NCBI GenBank assembly: GCA_934088535.1
Contig: CAKOJC010000014.1
Location: forward strand, 1 to 30,869
DNA length: 30,869 nt
From: an uncultured Bacilli bacterium
Lineage (GTDB): Bacteria > Bacillota_I > Bacilli_A > RF39 > UBA660
Reading direction: 5' to 3'
Positions 8,477-15,607 of this stretch are shown in pieces. Numbering within the stretch: position 1 is the stretch's first letter; each line of letters starts with the position of its first letter. The notes below the pieces were generated by a model that searched no databases, was not told where the DNA came from, and saw nothing but the letters and a program-made list of their open reading frames with translations. The position numbers and the translations under genes were made by a program.

Positions 8477-8500
8477 GTACTTAGTTACTTTTTCTTTTTT
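8475..8500 (+). terminator. Weak intrinsic terminator after alaS
   Basis: A 5-bp stem AAGTA (8475-8479)/TACTT (8486-8490) with a 6-base loop, followed by a long T-rich run (TTTCTTTTTT). The short stem makes it weak on paper. Confidence 0.5.
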
Positions 8501-8508
8501 ATAAAAAT

Positions 8509-8517
8509 TGTTATAAT
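8509..8517 (+). promoter_or_regulatory. Extended -10 promoter for the radical SAM gene
   Basis: TGtTATAAT at 8509-8517, followed at suitable distance by AAGGAG (8524-8529). There is no convincing -35. Confidence 0.6.
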
Positions 8518-8535
8518 ACAGCCAAGGAGCAATAG

Positions 8536-9576
8536 ATGATTAAAGATTTATGTTTTGAAATAATTCAAAAATGTCCTAACGAATGTATATTTTGTTCATC
8601 ACTAGCAAGTATAAATAAAGTAACAATTATAAAATTTGATACATTTAAAAAAACTTTGGATTATATATTATCAAAAAGTGGAGTGGAAGAATTATCATTT
8701 TCAGGTGGAGAACCATTTTTAAACCCTGATTTATTCAAAATGATAGAATACGCAAAAAGCAAGGGCATTAGAGTTGTTTTATTTACTAGCGGAGTCAAAT
8801 GTGCACATAAATTAACTGAAGAAGAATTAAATTTAATGATGGAAAGCGATATAAAAAGATTTGATCCAAGTGAAGAAGATAAAGAAAATATTAAAAGAAA
8901 ATTACAAAAAATATATGAAATGATATACAAAAGGGAATATACAAGTATATCAAAGAGCGAATTAGAAGCATTGAAAAACTTAGGTTTAGATAAAATAGTA
9001 TTTGATTATCAAGGCTCAAATAGAGAAGAATATAATTTATTGATGGGTAAAGATAATTTTTGTGAAGTATCAACATCAATAATAAGGGCTTGCGAAGTAG
9101 GTATAGAAACAGATATACACTTTGTACCCATGAAATGCAACTATAAATCTTTACTCAATATAGTGGAATTATTAAATATAGCAGGGGTTAAAAACCTAAG
9201 TTTATTAAACTTTGTACCTCAAGGAAGAGGAAAAGTTAATGAATCTAAACTTAAAATGAGCAAAGAGGACTTTGAAGAATTTAAAAAGATAGTTAAGGAA
9301 GCTAATGAAAGATTTAATGGTAAAATCAGAATAGGAATACCTCTTGATAGCAGCAATTCTCATAAATGTACAGCAGGTTTAAGCAAACTAGTTATTAAAT
9401 ATGATGGAACTATACTGCCATGCCCAGCCTTCAAAGAGTATGATAGTGAAATACTAAGAAAAAATGGATTTAGAGTATTAAATATTTATGAAAATTTAGA
9501 AGAGCTTGAAATTCATGAGGGAACGAGAAACTATCCTTTATGTAAAAAACTATATAATTTTATTGGCAATATATAA
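8536..9576 (+). CDS. Radical SAM protein, unknown substrate
   Basis: The [4Fe-4S]/SAM-binding motif CPNECIFC has Cys at 13, 17 and 20 (CX3CX2C). It is followed by SFSGGEP at about 55-60 and a beta-strand/loop pattern typical of the radical SAM partial TIM barrel. The C-terminal third has Cys in HKCTAGLSKLV, ILPCPAF and NYPLCKK, a spacing that recalls a reduced SPASM/twitch auxiliary-cluster region, with the usual phrase IKYDGTILPCPAF. A charged helical insert lies at about 95-150. It resembles peptide- or carbohydrate-modifying radical SAM/SPASM enzymes more than housekeeping ones, but no precursor peptide gene lies next to it. The start ATG 8536 has AAGGAG upstream. I cannot name the reaction. 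Confidence 0.85.
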   Translation: MIKDLCFEIIQKCPNECIFCSSLASINKVTIIKFDTFKKTLDYILSKSGVEELSFSGGEPFLNPDLFKMIEYAKSKGIRVVLFTSGVKCAHKLTEEELNLMMESDIKRFDPSEEDKENIKRKLQKIYEMIYKREYTSISKSELEALKNLGLDKIVFDYQGSNREEYNLLMGKDNFCEVSTSIIRACEVGIETDIHFVPMKCNYKSLLNIVELLNIAGVKNLSLLNFVPQGRGKVNESKLKMSKEDFEEFKKIVKEANERFNGKIRIGIPLDSSNSHKCTAGLSKLVIKYDGTILPCPAFKEYDSEILRKNGFRVLNIYENLEELEIHEGTRNYPLCKKLYNFIGNI

Positions 9577-9591
9577 AAATGATGATACAAT
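9563..9591 (+). promoter_or_regulatory. Promoter for the lipoprotein gene
   Basis: TTGGCA (9563-9568), 17 bp, then TACAAT (9586-9591) with an extended TGa. The -35 lies inside the end of the radical SAM gene, so the lipoprotein can be transcribed independently. Confidence 0.6.
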
Positions 9592-9613
9592 TTTTTTAAG
9601 AATAGGAGAATTT

Positions 9614-10075
9614 ATGAAAAAGAAAATATTTTTAGTAATTGTACTGATGACTTCACTTTTGTTACTAACAGGTTGTGGTAAGAAAGCGTTAACTATAGAA
9701 GAATTTACTTCATCATTTGATACAAATAAATACACAGTAGATGAGTATGAAAATGGTCAAATAGATACAATTATAGATGGCTTAGAAAGAGGAGCATACA
9801 TAACAAATGGCTCATATAGTATTGATTTCTATATTCTAGAAAATACCACTAAAGCAGAAGAATTATTTAAAGATGAAAAAGAGACATTCAAAGCGAATAA
9901 AGATGGAAAAACATTAGAAAACTCAATAAAATCAGGTAACTTCGAAACATATGAATTAACTACTTATCTTATGTATATGTATACTTGTAGAGTAGATAAC
10001 ACACTTTTATATGTCAGTGCTAACGTAGAAGATAAAGAAGAAATAAAAAGTTTAATAAAAAATCTTGGATATTAA
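9614..10075 (+). CDS. Small putative lipoprotein
   Basis: A 153-residue secreted lipoprotein of unknown function. The signal peptide is clear: KKK, a hydrophobic core (IFLVIVLMTSLLLL) and the lipobox LTGC with the lipidated Cys at about residue 20. The mature part begins KKALTIEEFTSSF and looks like a small alpha/beta domain of about 130 residues with YTVDEYENG, FYILENTTKAEELF and a final ADKEEIKSLIKNL-like helix (actual: VEDKEEIKSLIKNL). Start ATG 9614 follows AGGAG (9604-9608); an open frame extends upstream to 9506 through the radical SAM 3' end but has no ribosome site. It sits 37 bases after the radical SAM gene, whether or not they share a function. Confidence 0.85.
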   Translation: MKKKIFLVIVLMTSLLLLTGCGKKALTIEEFTSSFDTNKYTVDEYENGQIDTIIDGLERGAYITNGSYSIDFYILENTTKAEELFKDEKETFKANKDGKTLENSIKSGNFETYELTTYLMYMYTCRVDNTLLYVSANVEDKEEIKSLIKNLGY

Positions 10076-10082
10076 AAAATAG

Positions 10083-10108
10083 CCATATTCATAAGAATAT
10101 GGTTTTAA
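10083..10108 (+). terminator. Intrinsic terminator after the lipoprotein gene
   Basis: An 8-bp stem CCATATTC (10083-10090)/GAATATGG (10095-10102) with loop ATAA, then TTTTAAT. An A-run precedes the stem, so it could work in both directions. Confidence 0.8.
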
Positions 10109-10118
10109 TATGAAAATA

Positions 10119-10127
10119 TGTTATAAT
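10119..10127 (+). promoter_or_regulatory. Extended -10 promoter of rlmN
   Basis: TGtTATAAT (10119-10127), identical to the element before the radical SAM gene. It precedes the ribosome site AGAGGTGA (10131-10138). Confidence 0.6.
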
Positions 10128-10143
10128 TTAAGAGGTGAAGAAA

Positions 10144-11163
10144 ATGAATATATATGATTTTACTTTAGAAGAACTTGAAAATTACTTAGTAGAAAATGGT
10201 TTTAAAAAATACAATGCTACTCAAGTTTTCGAAGGAATATATAAAAAAAGAGTTAATTCTTTTAATGAGATAACTAATATAAGTAAAGAGTTAAAAACTT
10301 TCTTAAATAATAATTTTGAAATTAAATATTTAAAAGTTTTAGATGAGTTAAAAAGCGAAGACACAAATAAATATTTACTTGAAGTAAAAGATTCAAGTAT
10401 TGAAGTAGTACTAATGAAACATAATTATGGAAATAGCATATGCATAAGTACACAAATTGGATGCAATATGGCTTGTGCTTTTTGTGAAAGTGGTAAACTA
10501 AAAAAATTTAGAAACTTAACTACAGCAGAGATAATATTAGAAGTTTTAACTATAGAAAAACTAGAAAATATTAAAGTAGATAATATTGTTGTAATGGGAA
10601 TAGGTGAACCATTCGATAACTTTACAAACTTAGTAAAAGCTATCAAGATATTAAATTGTCCAAAAGGAATTGATTTAGGTTCTAGAAGAATTACAGTAAG
10701 TACTTGTGGAATAGTACCAAAAATAAAAGAATTTGCTGACTTAGATACACAAGTAAATTTAGCGATAAGTTTGCATGCTCCAAACCAGGAAATCAGAGAA
10801 ACTCTAATGCCAATTAGTAAAGCCTATAAGATGGACGAATTAATGTCTGCAGTAGATTACTATATTTCTAAGACTAATAGAAAAGTAACAATGGAATATA
10901 TTTTATTAGAAGGAATTAACGATAGTATAGAAAATGCTAAAGAATTAGCTAATCTCTTAAAAGGTAAACTTGTTTATGTAAATCTAATACCATATAATAG
11001 TACAAGTAGTAATTTTAAAAGAAGCTCAAAAGAAAGAATAAATGCATTCTATGATGAACTAGTAAAACATAAAATTAATGTTCAAATGAGAAGAGAAATG
11101 GGAAAAGGTATTAAAGGAGCTTGTGGCCAATTAAAAGCAAGCCATGAAAGCAATAATATATAA
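10144..11163 (+). CDS. rlmN: RlmN-type 23S rRNA/tRNA adenine-C2 methyltransferase
   Basis: Radical SAM methyltransferase that installs m2A in 23S rRNA (A2503) and certain tRNAs. Cluster ligands are C107, C111 and C114 in GCNMACAFC. The two mechanistic cysteines are C100 (SICISTQ) and C327 (GACGQL). Other family blocks are MGIGEPFDNF, RRITVSTCGIVPKI, LAISLHAPN, LMPISKAY and VNLIPYN. The stretch after the cluster (ESGKLKKFRNLT) differs from the common ATGxxGxxRNLT. Position directly upstream of prpC-prkC-rsgA-rpe is the standard Firmicutes order, which argues for RlmN rather than the resistance enzyme Cfr. A GTG at 10135 overlaps the ribosome site, so ATG 10144 is chosen (339 residues). Confidence 0.9.
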   Translation: MNIYDFTLEELENYLVENGFKKYNATQVFEGIYKKRVNSFNEITNISKELKTFLNNNFEIKYLKVLDELKSEDTNKYLLEVKDSSIEVVLMKHNYGNSICISTQIGCNMACAFCESGKLKKFRNLTTAEIILEVLTIEKLENIKVDNIVVMGIGEPFDNFTNLVKAIKILNCPKGIDLGSRRITVSTCGIVPKIKEFADLDTQVNLAISLHAPNQEIRETLMPISKAYKMDELMSAVDYYISKTNRKVTMEYILLEGINDSIENAKELANLLKGKLVYVNLIPYNSTSSNFKRSSKERINAFYDELVKHKINVQMRREMGKGIKGACGQLKASHESNNI

Positions 11164-11177
11164 GAGAGGAATATAAA

Positions 11178-11369
11178 GTGTTTAAAGAAATTAAAAAAAT
11201 TAGTGTTGATTCAAATCAAATAAAAAATCAAATAGAACTGGCAAGAATAGCTAGAAATAGTAAAATTGATAGATCAGAAACATGCTTTGCTGGAAGCAGT
11301 AGACAAACAGTCGAAGAATATTTAAAAGGTAAAGAAAGAGCAAAAGTTCTTTCAAAAAAATGGTTTTAA
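11178..11369 (+). CDS. Small basic protein, unknown function
   Basis: A 63-codon frame starts at GTG, 7 bases after GAGAGGA (11164-11170) and 14 bases after the rlmN stop, so it is likely the second gene of the rlmN unit. The product is basic and soluble, with a central RNSKIDRSETCFAGSSRQTVEEYLKG-like region (split here as RSETCFAGSS then RQTVEEYLKG) and a KKWF end. No family recognised. The pattern of charged helix, a short Ser/Gly turn and another helix could suit a small nucleic-acid-binding protein, but this is only a guess. A small gene at this place is not part of the standard Firmicutes rlmN-prpC order. Confidence 0.65.
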   Translation: MFKEIKKISVDSNQIKNQIELARIARNSKIDRSETCFAGSSRQTVEEYLKGKERAKVLSKKWF

Positions 11370-11416
11370 AAATTATAAAATAAGATATCTAATTTACAAT
11401 GAAAAGTAGTAATGAC

Positions 11417-11445
11417 TTTAAAATGAAAAAAAATTATGATATACT
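11417..11445 (+). promoter_or_regulatory. Putative promoter of the prpC-prkC-rsgA-rpe operon
   Basis: TTTAAA (11417-11422), 17 bp, TATACT (11440-11445) with an extended TGa. It would give a leader of about 125 bases before prpC. Confidence 0.5.
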
Positions 11446-11454
11446 TAAATCAAA

Positions 11455-11561
11455 TAATGTAAATATAGCGATAAGTGAGGTAAAACTATAAATTTATCAG
11501 CTACTTATAACAATCAATGACAAATATTTTTTGTCTAAAAAGTAATAAATAATTTACATTA
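11455..11561 (+). promoter_or_regulatory. Possible structured 5' leader of the prpC operon
   Basis: A 10-bp perfect helix can form between 11455-11464 (TAATGTAAAT) and 11552-11561 (ATTTACATTA). It closes over two smaller hairpins: ATAAGT (11471-11476)/ACTTAT (11503-11508) and GACAAA (11519-11524)/TTTGTC (11530-11535). Together they make a three-way junction 16 bases before the prpC ATG. I recognise no known riboswitch. The pairing is AT-rich, so chance is a real alternative without conservation data. Confidence 0.35.
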
Positions 11562-11577
11562 AAAAAGAAGGTGAAAA

Positions 11578-12315
11578 ATGAAGACTTGTTATCAAACAGA
11601 CCCAGGAAAAGTAAGAAGTCATAACGAAGACTCAGTAACAATAATTAAAAATATGAGTGATGAGTATTTGTTAGTAGTAGCTGATGGAATGGGTGGACAT
11701 AAAGCTGGAGAAGTTGCAAGCTCTTTAGTGGTAACTGAACTTGGTAAAAGATTCGCTGAACTATCAAGTATAGGCACTAAAGAAGAAGCAGTAATTTGGC
11801 TAAAAGAAATAATAGATGAAGTAAATGTTAAAATACTTAAATATTCTGAAGAACATATAGATGCCAGCGGTCTTGGAACAACTTGTGTATGCTCAATACT
11901 AACTAAAGAATTCTTACTATTTGGAAATGTAGGAGATTCAAGTGGCTTTGTATATAAAAAAGGCAAACTTTACAAGGTTACTAAAGATCATACACTAGTA
12001 AACATCTTACTAGAAAATGGAGAACTTACTGAAAGTGCAGCAAAAAATCATCCACAAAAAAATGTACTTATGAAAGCATTAGGCGCAGCAGAAACTATAG
12101 AAATGGATATTTTTGATGTAGAACGTACAGTAGATGGTATTTTCTTATGTAGTGATGGACTTACTAATATGTTAACAGTAGAACAAATGGAAAAAGTATT
12201 AAATGATAAAGAATTAGATATAGAGGAGCAAGTAGATAAATTAATTATGAAAGCTAATACTCGTGGGGGAAATGATAATATTACAATTGCTTATGCAAGA
12301 ATGAGTGGTGAATAG
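11578..12315 (+). CDS. prpC: PP2C-family Ser/Thr protein phosphatase
   Basis: Metal-dependent cytoplasmic phosphatase (Stp/PrpC) that removes phosphates placed by the partner kinase PrkC encoded next. The 245-residue length is typical. PP2C motifs in order are DPGKVRSHNEDS, VADGMGGHKAGEVAS (metal-binding Asp), GLGTTCV, GNVGDSSGF, KDHTLVNILLENGEL, LCSDGLTNML and GGNDNITIAYA. The usual GDSR is GDSS here, a change at an otherwise common Arg. The start ATG has GAAGGTGA upstream. The stop is 1 base before the preferred prkC start, so phosphatase and kinase are translated as a pair. Confidence 0.95.
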   Translation: MKTCYQTDPGKVRSHNEDSVTIIKNMSDEYLLVVADGMGGHKAGEVASSLVVTELGKRFAELSSIGTKEEAVIWLKEIIDEVNVKILKYSEEHIDASGLGTTCVCSILTKEFLLFGNVGDSSGFVYKKGKLYKVTKDHTLVNILLENGELTESAAKNHPQKNVLMKALGAAETIEMDIFDVERTVDGIFLCSDGLTNMLTVEQMEKVLNDKELDIEEQVDKLIMKANTRGGNDNITIAYARMSGE

Positions 12316-12316
12316 T

Positions 12317-14071
12317 GTGATAGTCAAAGGTTCAAAAATTAACGATAGATATCAAATTATCAAAACACTTGGTGAAGGTGGGATGGCTAACGTATATTTA
12401 GCTCATGACACTATACTTGATAGAAATGTTGCTGTCAAAGTACTAAGAGGAGATTTAGCAAACGATGAAAAATTCGTTCGTAGATTTCAAAGAGAAGCAC
12501 TTTCTGCATCAAGTTTAAGTCATCCAAATATTGTGGAAATGTATGATGTTGGAGAAGATGATGGCCAATATTATATAGTAATGGAATATGTAGATGGAAT
12601 GACTTTAAAACAAGTTTTAAAGAAAAGAGGACATCTCTCTGTTACAGAGGTTATAGATATAATGTTACAAGTAACAGATGGTATGGCACATGCACATGAT
12701 GCTTATATTATTCATAGGGATATAAAACCTCAAAATATAATGATACTTTCAAATGGTATGATAAAAATAACTGACTTCGGAGTAGCAACAGCCCTAAACT
12801 CAACACAGTTAACTCAAACAAACTCAGTTATGGGAACAGTACATTATCTACCACCAGAACAAGCTAATGGAAAAGGTTCAACTATAAGAAGTGATATCTA
12901 CTCAATGGGAATAATGATGTATGAGCTTCTAACTGGATTGGTTCCATATAAAGGAGATAATGCTGTAGAAATAGCTCTAAAGCATCTAAAAGAACCACTA
13001 CCTAGTGTAAGAAAATTTAATAGTAGCATACCTCAATCAATAGAAAATGTTATTATTAAAGCAACAGCTAAAAATCCCAAAAATAGATATACTGATGCAA
13101 GAGCTATGCATGAAGATTTAAAAACAGCATTAGATGAGTCAAGACAAAATGAAAAAAGATATGTTTACCCATATCCAGAAAATGACTTAGAAGAAACAAA
13201 AGTATTAGATAAAGAACTAGAACCATTAAAGAAAGAGACACCTAAAAAGAAAAAAACAACAAAAGTAGAAGATGAAGAAGATTTCTTAGATGAAAAGAAA
13301 AAAGGCAATAAAACTTTAATAGTAATTGCTAGTATCTTCACAGCACTAGTTCTAACAGTTACAATAGGTATGACTTTTTACTTTGAAAAAACTAAAGTAA
13401 AAAATGTTACTATACCAGATGTATCTAACAAAGAACCAGTAGATGCAGCAAATGAACTTACTGACTTAGGATTTGATGTAGATACTGAATATAAATATGA
13501 ACCAAGTGATACAATAGAAAAAGGAAAAGTTGTTAAGACTAGTCCAGAGATAGGTTCTAAAAGAAAAACTGGTACAAAGATAATAATCTATATTTCTTCA
13601 GGATCAGCAGTTTACATAGTAGAAGATTTTACTGGCAAAAATTATTTAGAAGCAAAAGGCAAAATTGAAGCACAATGTGAATGTAATGTAACAGTAGAAG
13701 AAGAAATAGTAAGTGAAGACAAAAAAGTAAAAGAAGAAACAGTTTTAAGAACTGAACCAGCATCAGGAGAATCAAGTAAACTTGGTAGTCAAATTAAGAT
13801 TTATATACCAAAAGTAGAATATAAGTATCCTGATTTTACTAAAGGCTATACAATTGAACAAGTAGAAGAATTCGCAAGTAAACATGAATTACAACTTGAA
13901 TATAAATACCAAGAAAGTACTACAGTAGAAGAAGGAACAATAATAAGACAAAGTAGGGCAGCTTCATCAGTAGTAACACCAGGTGCAACACTAGTAATAA
14001 CAATAGCAAAAGCTCCAGATGTTGTACAACCTGAACCAGAACCTGACCCAGACACTGAAACAGGGGAATAA
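12317..14071 (+). CDS. prkC: PASTA-domain Ser/Thr protein kinase
   Basis: Membrane receptor kinase of the PrkC/Stk1/PknB type, which senses muropeptides or lipid II and regulates cell-wall metabolism and translation. The N-terminal kinase domain (about 1-265) has GEGGMANVYLAHD, VAVK, HRDIKPQNIM, the DFG motif and an activation loop with TQTNSVMGTVHYLPPEQ. A basic linker leads to one membrane span at about 328-352 (LIVIASIFTALVLTVTIGMTF). Three extracellular PASTA repeats follow (about 360-425, 430-500, 500-565), then a PEPEPDPDTET tail. No ATG is available. GTG codons exist at 12305, 12308 and 12317; the last is placed best relative to GGTG (12307-12310) and does not overlap prpC, so it is preferred, not proven. 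Confidence 0.94.
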   Translation: MIVKGSKINDRYQIIKTLGEGGMANVYLAHDTILDRNVAVKVLRGDLANDEKFVRRFQREALSASSLSHPNIVEMYDVGEDDGQYYIVMEYVDGMTLKQVLKKRGHLSVTEVIDIMLQVTDGMAHAHDAYIIHRDIKPQNIMILSNGMIKITDFGVATALNSTQLTQTNSVMGTVHYLPPEQANGKGSTIRSDIYSMGIMMYELLTGLVPYKGDNAVEIALKHLKEPLPSVRKFNSSIPQSIENVIIKATAKNPKNRYTDARAMHEDLKTALDESRQNEKRYVYPYPENDLEETKVLDKELEPLKKETPKKKKTTKVEDEEDFLDEKKKGNKTLIVIASIFTALVLTVTIGMTFYFEKTKVKNVTIPDVSNKEPVDAANELTDLGFDVDTEYKYEPSDTIEKGKVVKTSPEIGSKRKTGTKIIIYISSGSAVYIVEDFTGKNYLEAKGKIEAQCECNVTVEEEIVSEDKKVKEETVLRTEPASGESSKLGSQIKIYIPKVEYKYPDFTKGYTIEQVEEFASKHELQLEYKYQESTTVEEGTIIRQSRAASSVVTPGATLVITIAKAPDVVQPEPEPDPDTETGE

Positions 14072-14072
14072 T

Positions 14073-14930
14073 ATGAGAGGTAAAATAATATGTATTAATA
14101 AATTTATACATAGAGTATTATTAGAAAACAATACAATAATAGACACTAGAACTAGAGGGAAACTACGTAATCAAAAAGTTTCCCCAGTTGTAGGTGATAA
14201 TGTAATTGTAGATGTAACTAATAAAACAATAGAAAAAGTCGAGCCAAGAAAGAATTACCTGGAAAGACCACTTATTGCAAATATAGATAAACTTCTAATT
14301 GTAATGAGTACATCTATTCCAGTTTTTTCTGATTATCTAATAGATAAATTCTTACTAATCGCAAACTATAATAATATAGAACCAATAATTATAATAACAA
14401 AGACAGATATGATTACTTTAAAAGAAAAAGCAGAAGTAAGAAAATATATGAATTACTATAGAAAACTAGGTATAAAAGTATATATTAATACAAGTATATC
14501 TAAAATAAAAAAAGAATTTAAAAACTCAACAGTAGCTCTTTGTGGACAAACTGGAAGTGGAAAGTCATCGCTATTAAATAGAGTTGATGCATCGCTAAAA
14601 CTAAAAACTGGAGAAGTGTCTCTTTCACTTGGAAGAGGTAAACATACTACAAGATTAGTAGAACTTTTAGAGGTGAATGATGGACTAATCGCAGATACAC
14701 CTGGATTTAGTTCACTTGAAATAAATATTCCATCAAAAGAGATAAAAAAATACTATACTGATTTCAATAAGCCATGTAAGTACAGAACATGTACTCATGA
14801 AAAAGAAGATGGATGTGAAATAATAAAACTAGTTGAGAATGGTAAAATTCCAAGATGGAGATATGATAATTATTTAAAATTTATGGAGGAAACAAAATAT
14901 GAAAGTAAGCGTTTCAATACTATCAAGTAG
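14073..14930 (+). CDS. rsgA: Ribosome small-subunit-dependent GTPase RsgA
   Basis: Circularly permuted GTPase that assists late maturation of the 30S subunit. The 285-residue product has an N-terminal OB-fold (GKIICINKFIHRVLL), then G-motifs in permuted order: ITKTDM (G4), GQTGSGKSSLLN (G1), GKHTTR (G2) and DTPGFS (G3). The C-terminal zinc motif CKYRTCTHEKEDGC completes the family. Upstream in-frame Met codons overlap prkC; ATG 14073 follows GGGGA at suitable spacing and starts the typical MRGKI, so it is chosen. It begins right after the prkC stop and its 3' end overlaps rpe by 32 bases. Confidence 0.95.
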   Translation: MRGKIICINKFIHRVLLENNTIIDTRTRGKLRNQKVSPVVGDNVIVDVTNKTIEKVEPRKNYLERPLIANIDKLLIVMSTSIPVFSDYLIDKFLLIANYNNIEPIIIITKTDMITLKEKAEVRKYMNYYRKLGIKVYINTSISKIKKEFKNSTVALCGQTGSGKSSLLNRVDASLKLKTGEVSLSLGRGKHTTRLVELLEVNDGLIADTPGFSSLEINIPSKEIKKYYTDFNKPCKYRTCTHEKEDGCEIIKLVENGKIPRWRYDNYLKFMEETKYESKRFNTIK

Positions 14931-15534
14931 TATAAAACCACAAGATATAGTAAAAAAGCTAGATAATACAAAAGCAGACTTTATACATGTAGATATAATG
15001 GATGGAAAATTCGTAGAAAATAAAACATGGACTATTAGTGAAGTAAAGAAAATAGTAAGTTATTCTCATCTTCCATTAGATGTTCATTTAATGGTAGAAA
15101 ATCCTTCCAAATATATAGAAGACTACGCATTATTAAATACAAGTTATATAACATTTCATTATGAAGCAGTAAAAGATATAGATAAAACGATTAATGAAAT
15201 TAAAAATTATGGATTAAAAGTAGGTATAGCTATAAATCCAGAAACTGATGAAAAAGTACTTTATCCATATCTAACTAAAATAGATCAAGTATTAGTAATG
15301 AGCGTACACCCAGGCAAAAGTGGTCAATCTTTTATAGATAACACACCTAATAAAATAGAAAATCTAAAACAAGAAATTATTAATCAAAATGCTAAAACTA
15401 TTATTTCAGTAGATGGTGGTATAAATGATGAAACTGGTAAACTTTGTGTAGATAAAGGTGTAGATATGTTAGTATCAGCTTCATATATTCACAAAGATAT
15501 AATAAACAATATAAATACATTAAAAAACTTATAA
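14899..15534 (+). CDS. rpe: Ribulose-phosphate 3-epimerase
   Basis: TIM-barrel enzyme that interconverts ribulose-5-phosphate and xylulose-5-phosphate in the pentose-phosphate pathway. At 211 residues it is normal length. Catalytic and metal sites are seen in VSILSSS, HVDIMDGKFVENKTW, DVHLMVENP and ISVDGGIN. The loop VMSVHPGKSGQSFI replaces the common VMTVNPGFGGQ, and the phosphate-site end reads LVSASYIHK where GSAIF is usual, so this is a divergent member. ATG 14899 follows GGAGGA (14885-14890). It is the last gene of the prpC-prkC-rsgA-rpe unit; the thiN and rpmB neighbours known in some Bacilli are absent and accessory genes follow instead. Confidence 0.92.
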   Translation: MKVSVSILSSSIKPQDIVKKLDNTKADFIHVDIMDGKFVENKTWTISEVKKIVSYSHLPLDVHLMVENPSKYIEDYALLNTSYITFHYEAVKDIDKTINEIKNYGLKVGIAINPETDEKVLYPYLTKIDQVLVMSVHPGKSGQSFIDNTPNKIENLKQEIINQNAKTIISVDGGINDETGKLCVDKGVDMLVSASYIHKDIINNINTLKNL

Positions 15535-15539
15535 ATAGT

Positions 15540-15576
15540 GTTTCATATGTCCAATTGACTATGAAACTTTTTTATT
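15540..15576 (+). terminator. Terminator after rpe, with a -35 element in its loop
   Basis: An 8-bp stem GTTTCATA (15540-15547)/TATGAAAC (15560-15567) with a 12-base loop, then six T. The loop contains most of TTGACT, the -35 of the next promoter. Confidence 0.88.
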
Positions 15577-15583
15577 ATATAAT
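15555..15583 (+). promoter_or_regulatory. Promoter for the dockerin/DUF6273 surface protein
   Basis: TTGACT (15555-15560), exactly 17 bp, TATAAT (15578-15583). It overlaps the rpe terminator hairpin. Confidence 0.75.
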
Positions 15584-15607
15584 TTTTAATGAAGAATAGG
15601 TGACAAT

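Noticed and set aside
10144..11163. Reading the rlmN gene as the Cfr resistance methyltransferase
   Set aside because: The gene sits in the standard rlmN place before prpC-prkC-rsgA-rpe, and its sequence around LHAPN and LMPISKAY fits RlmN; nothing specific for Cfr is visible.
11399..11491. A 30-codon open frame upstream of prpC (possible leader peptide)
   Set aside because: It has no ribosome site, overlaps the promoter and the putative structured leader, and such lengths arise by chance at this rate in several places.
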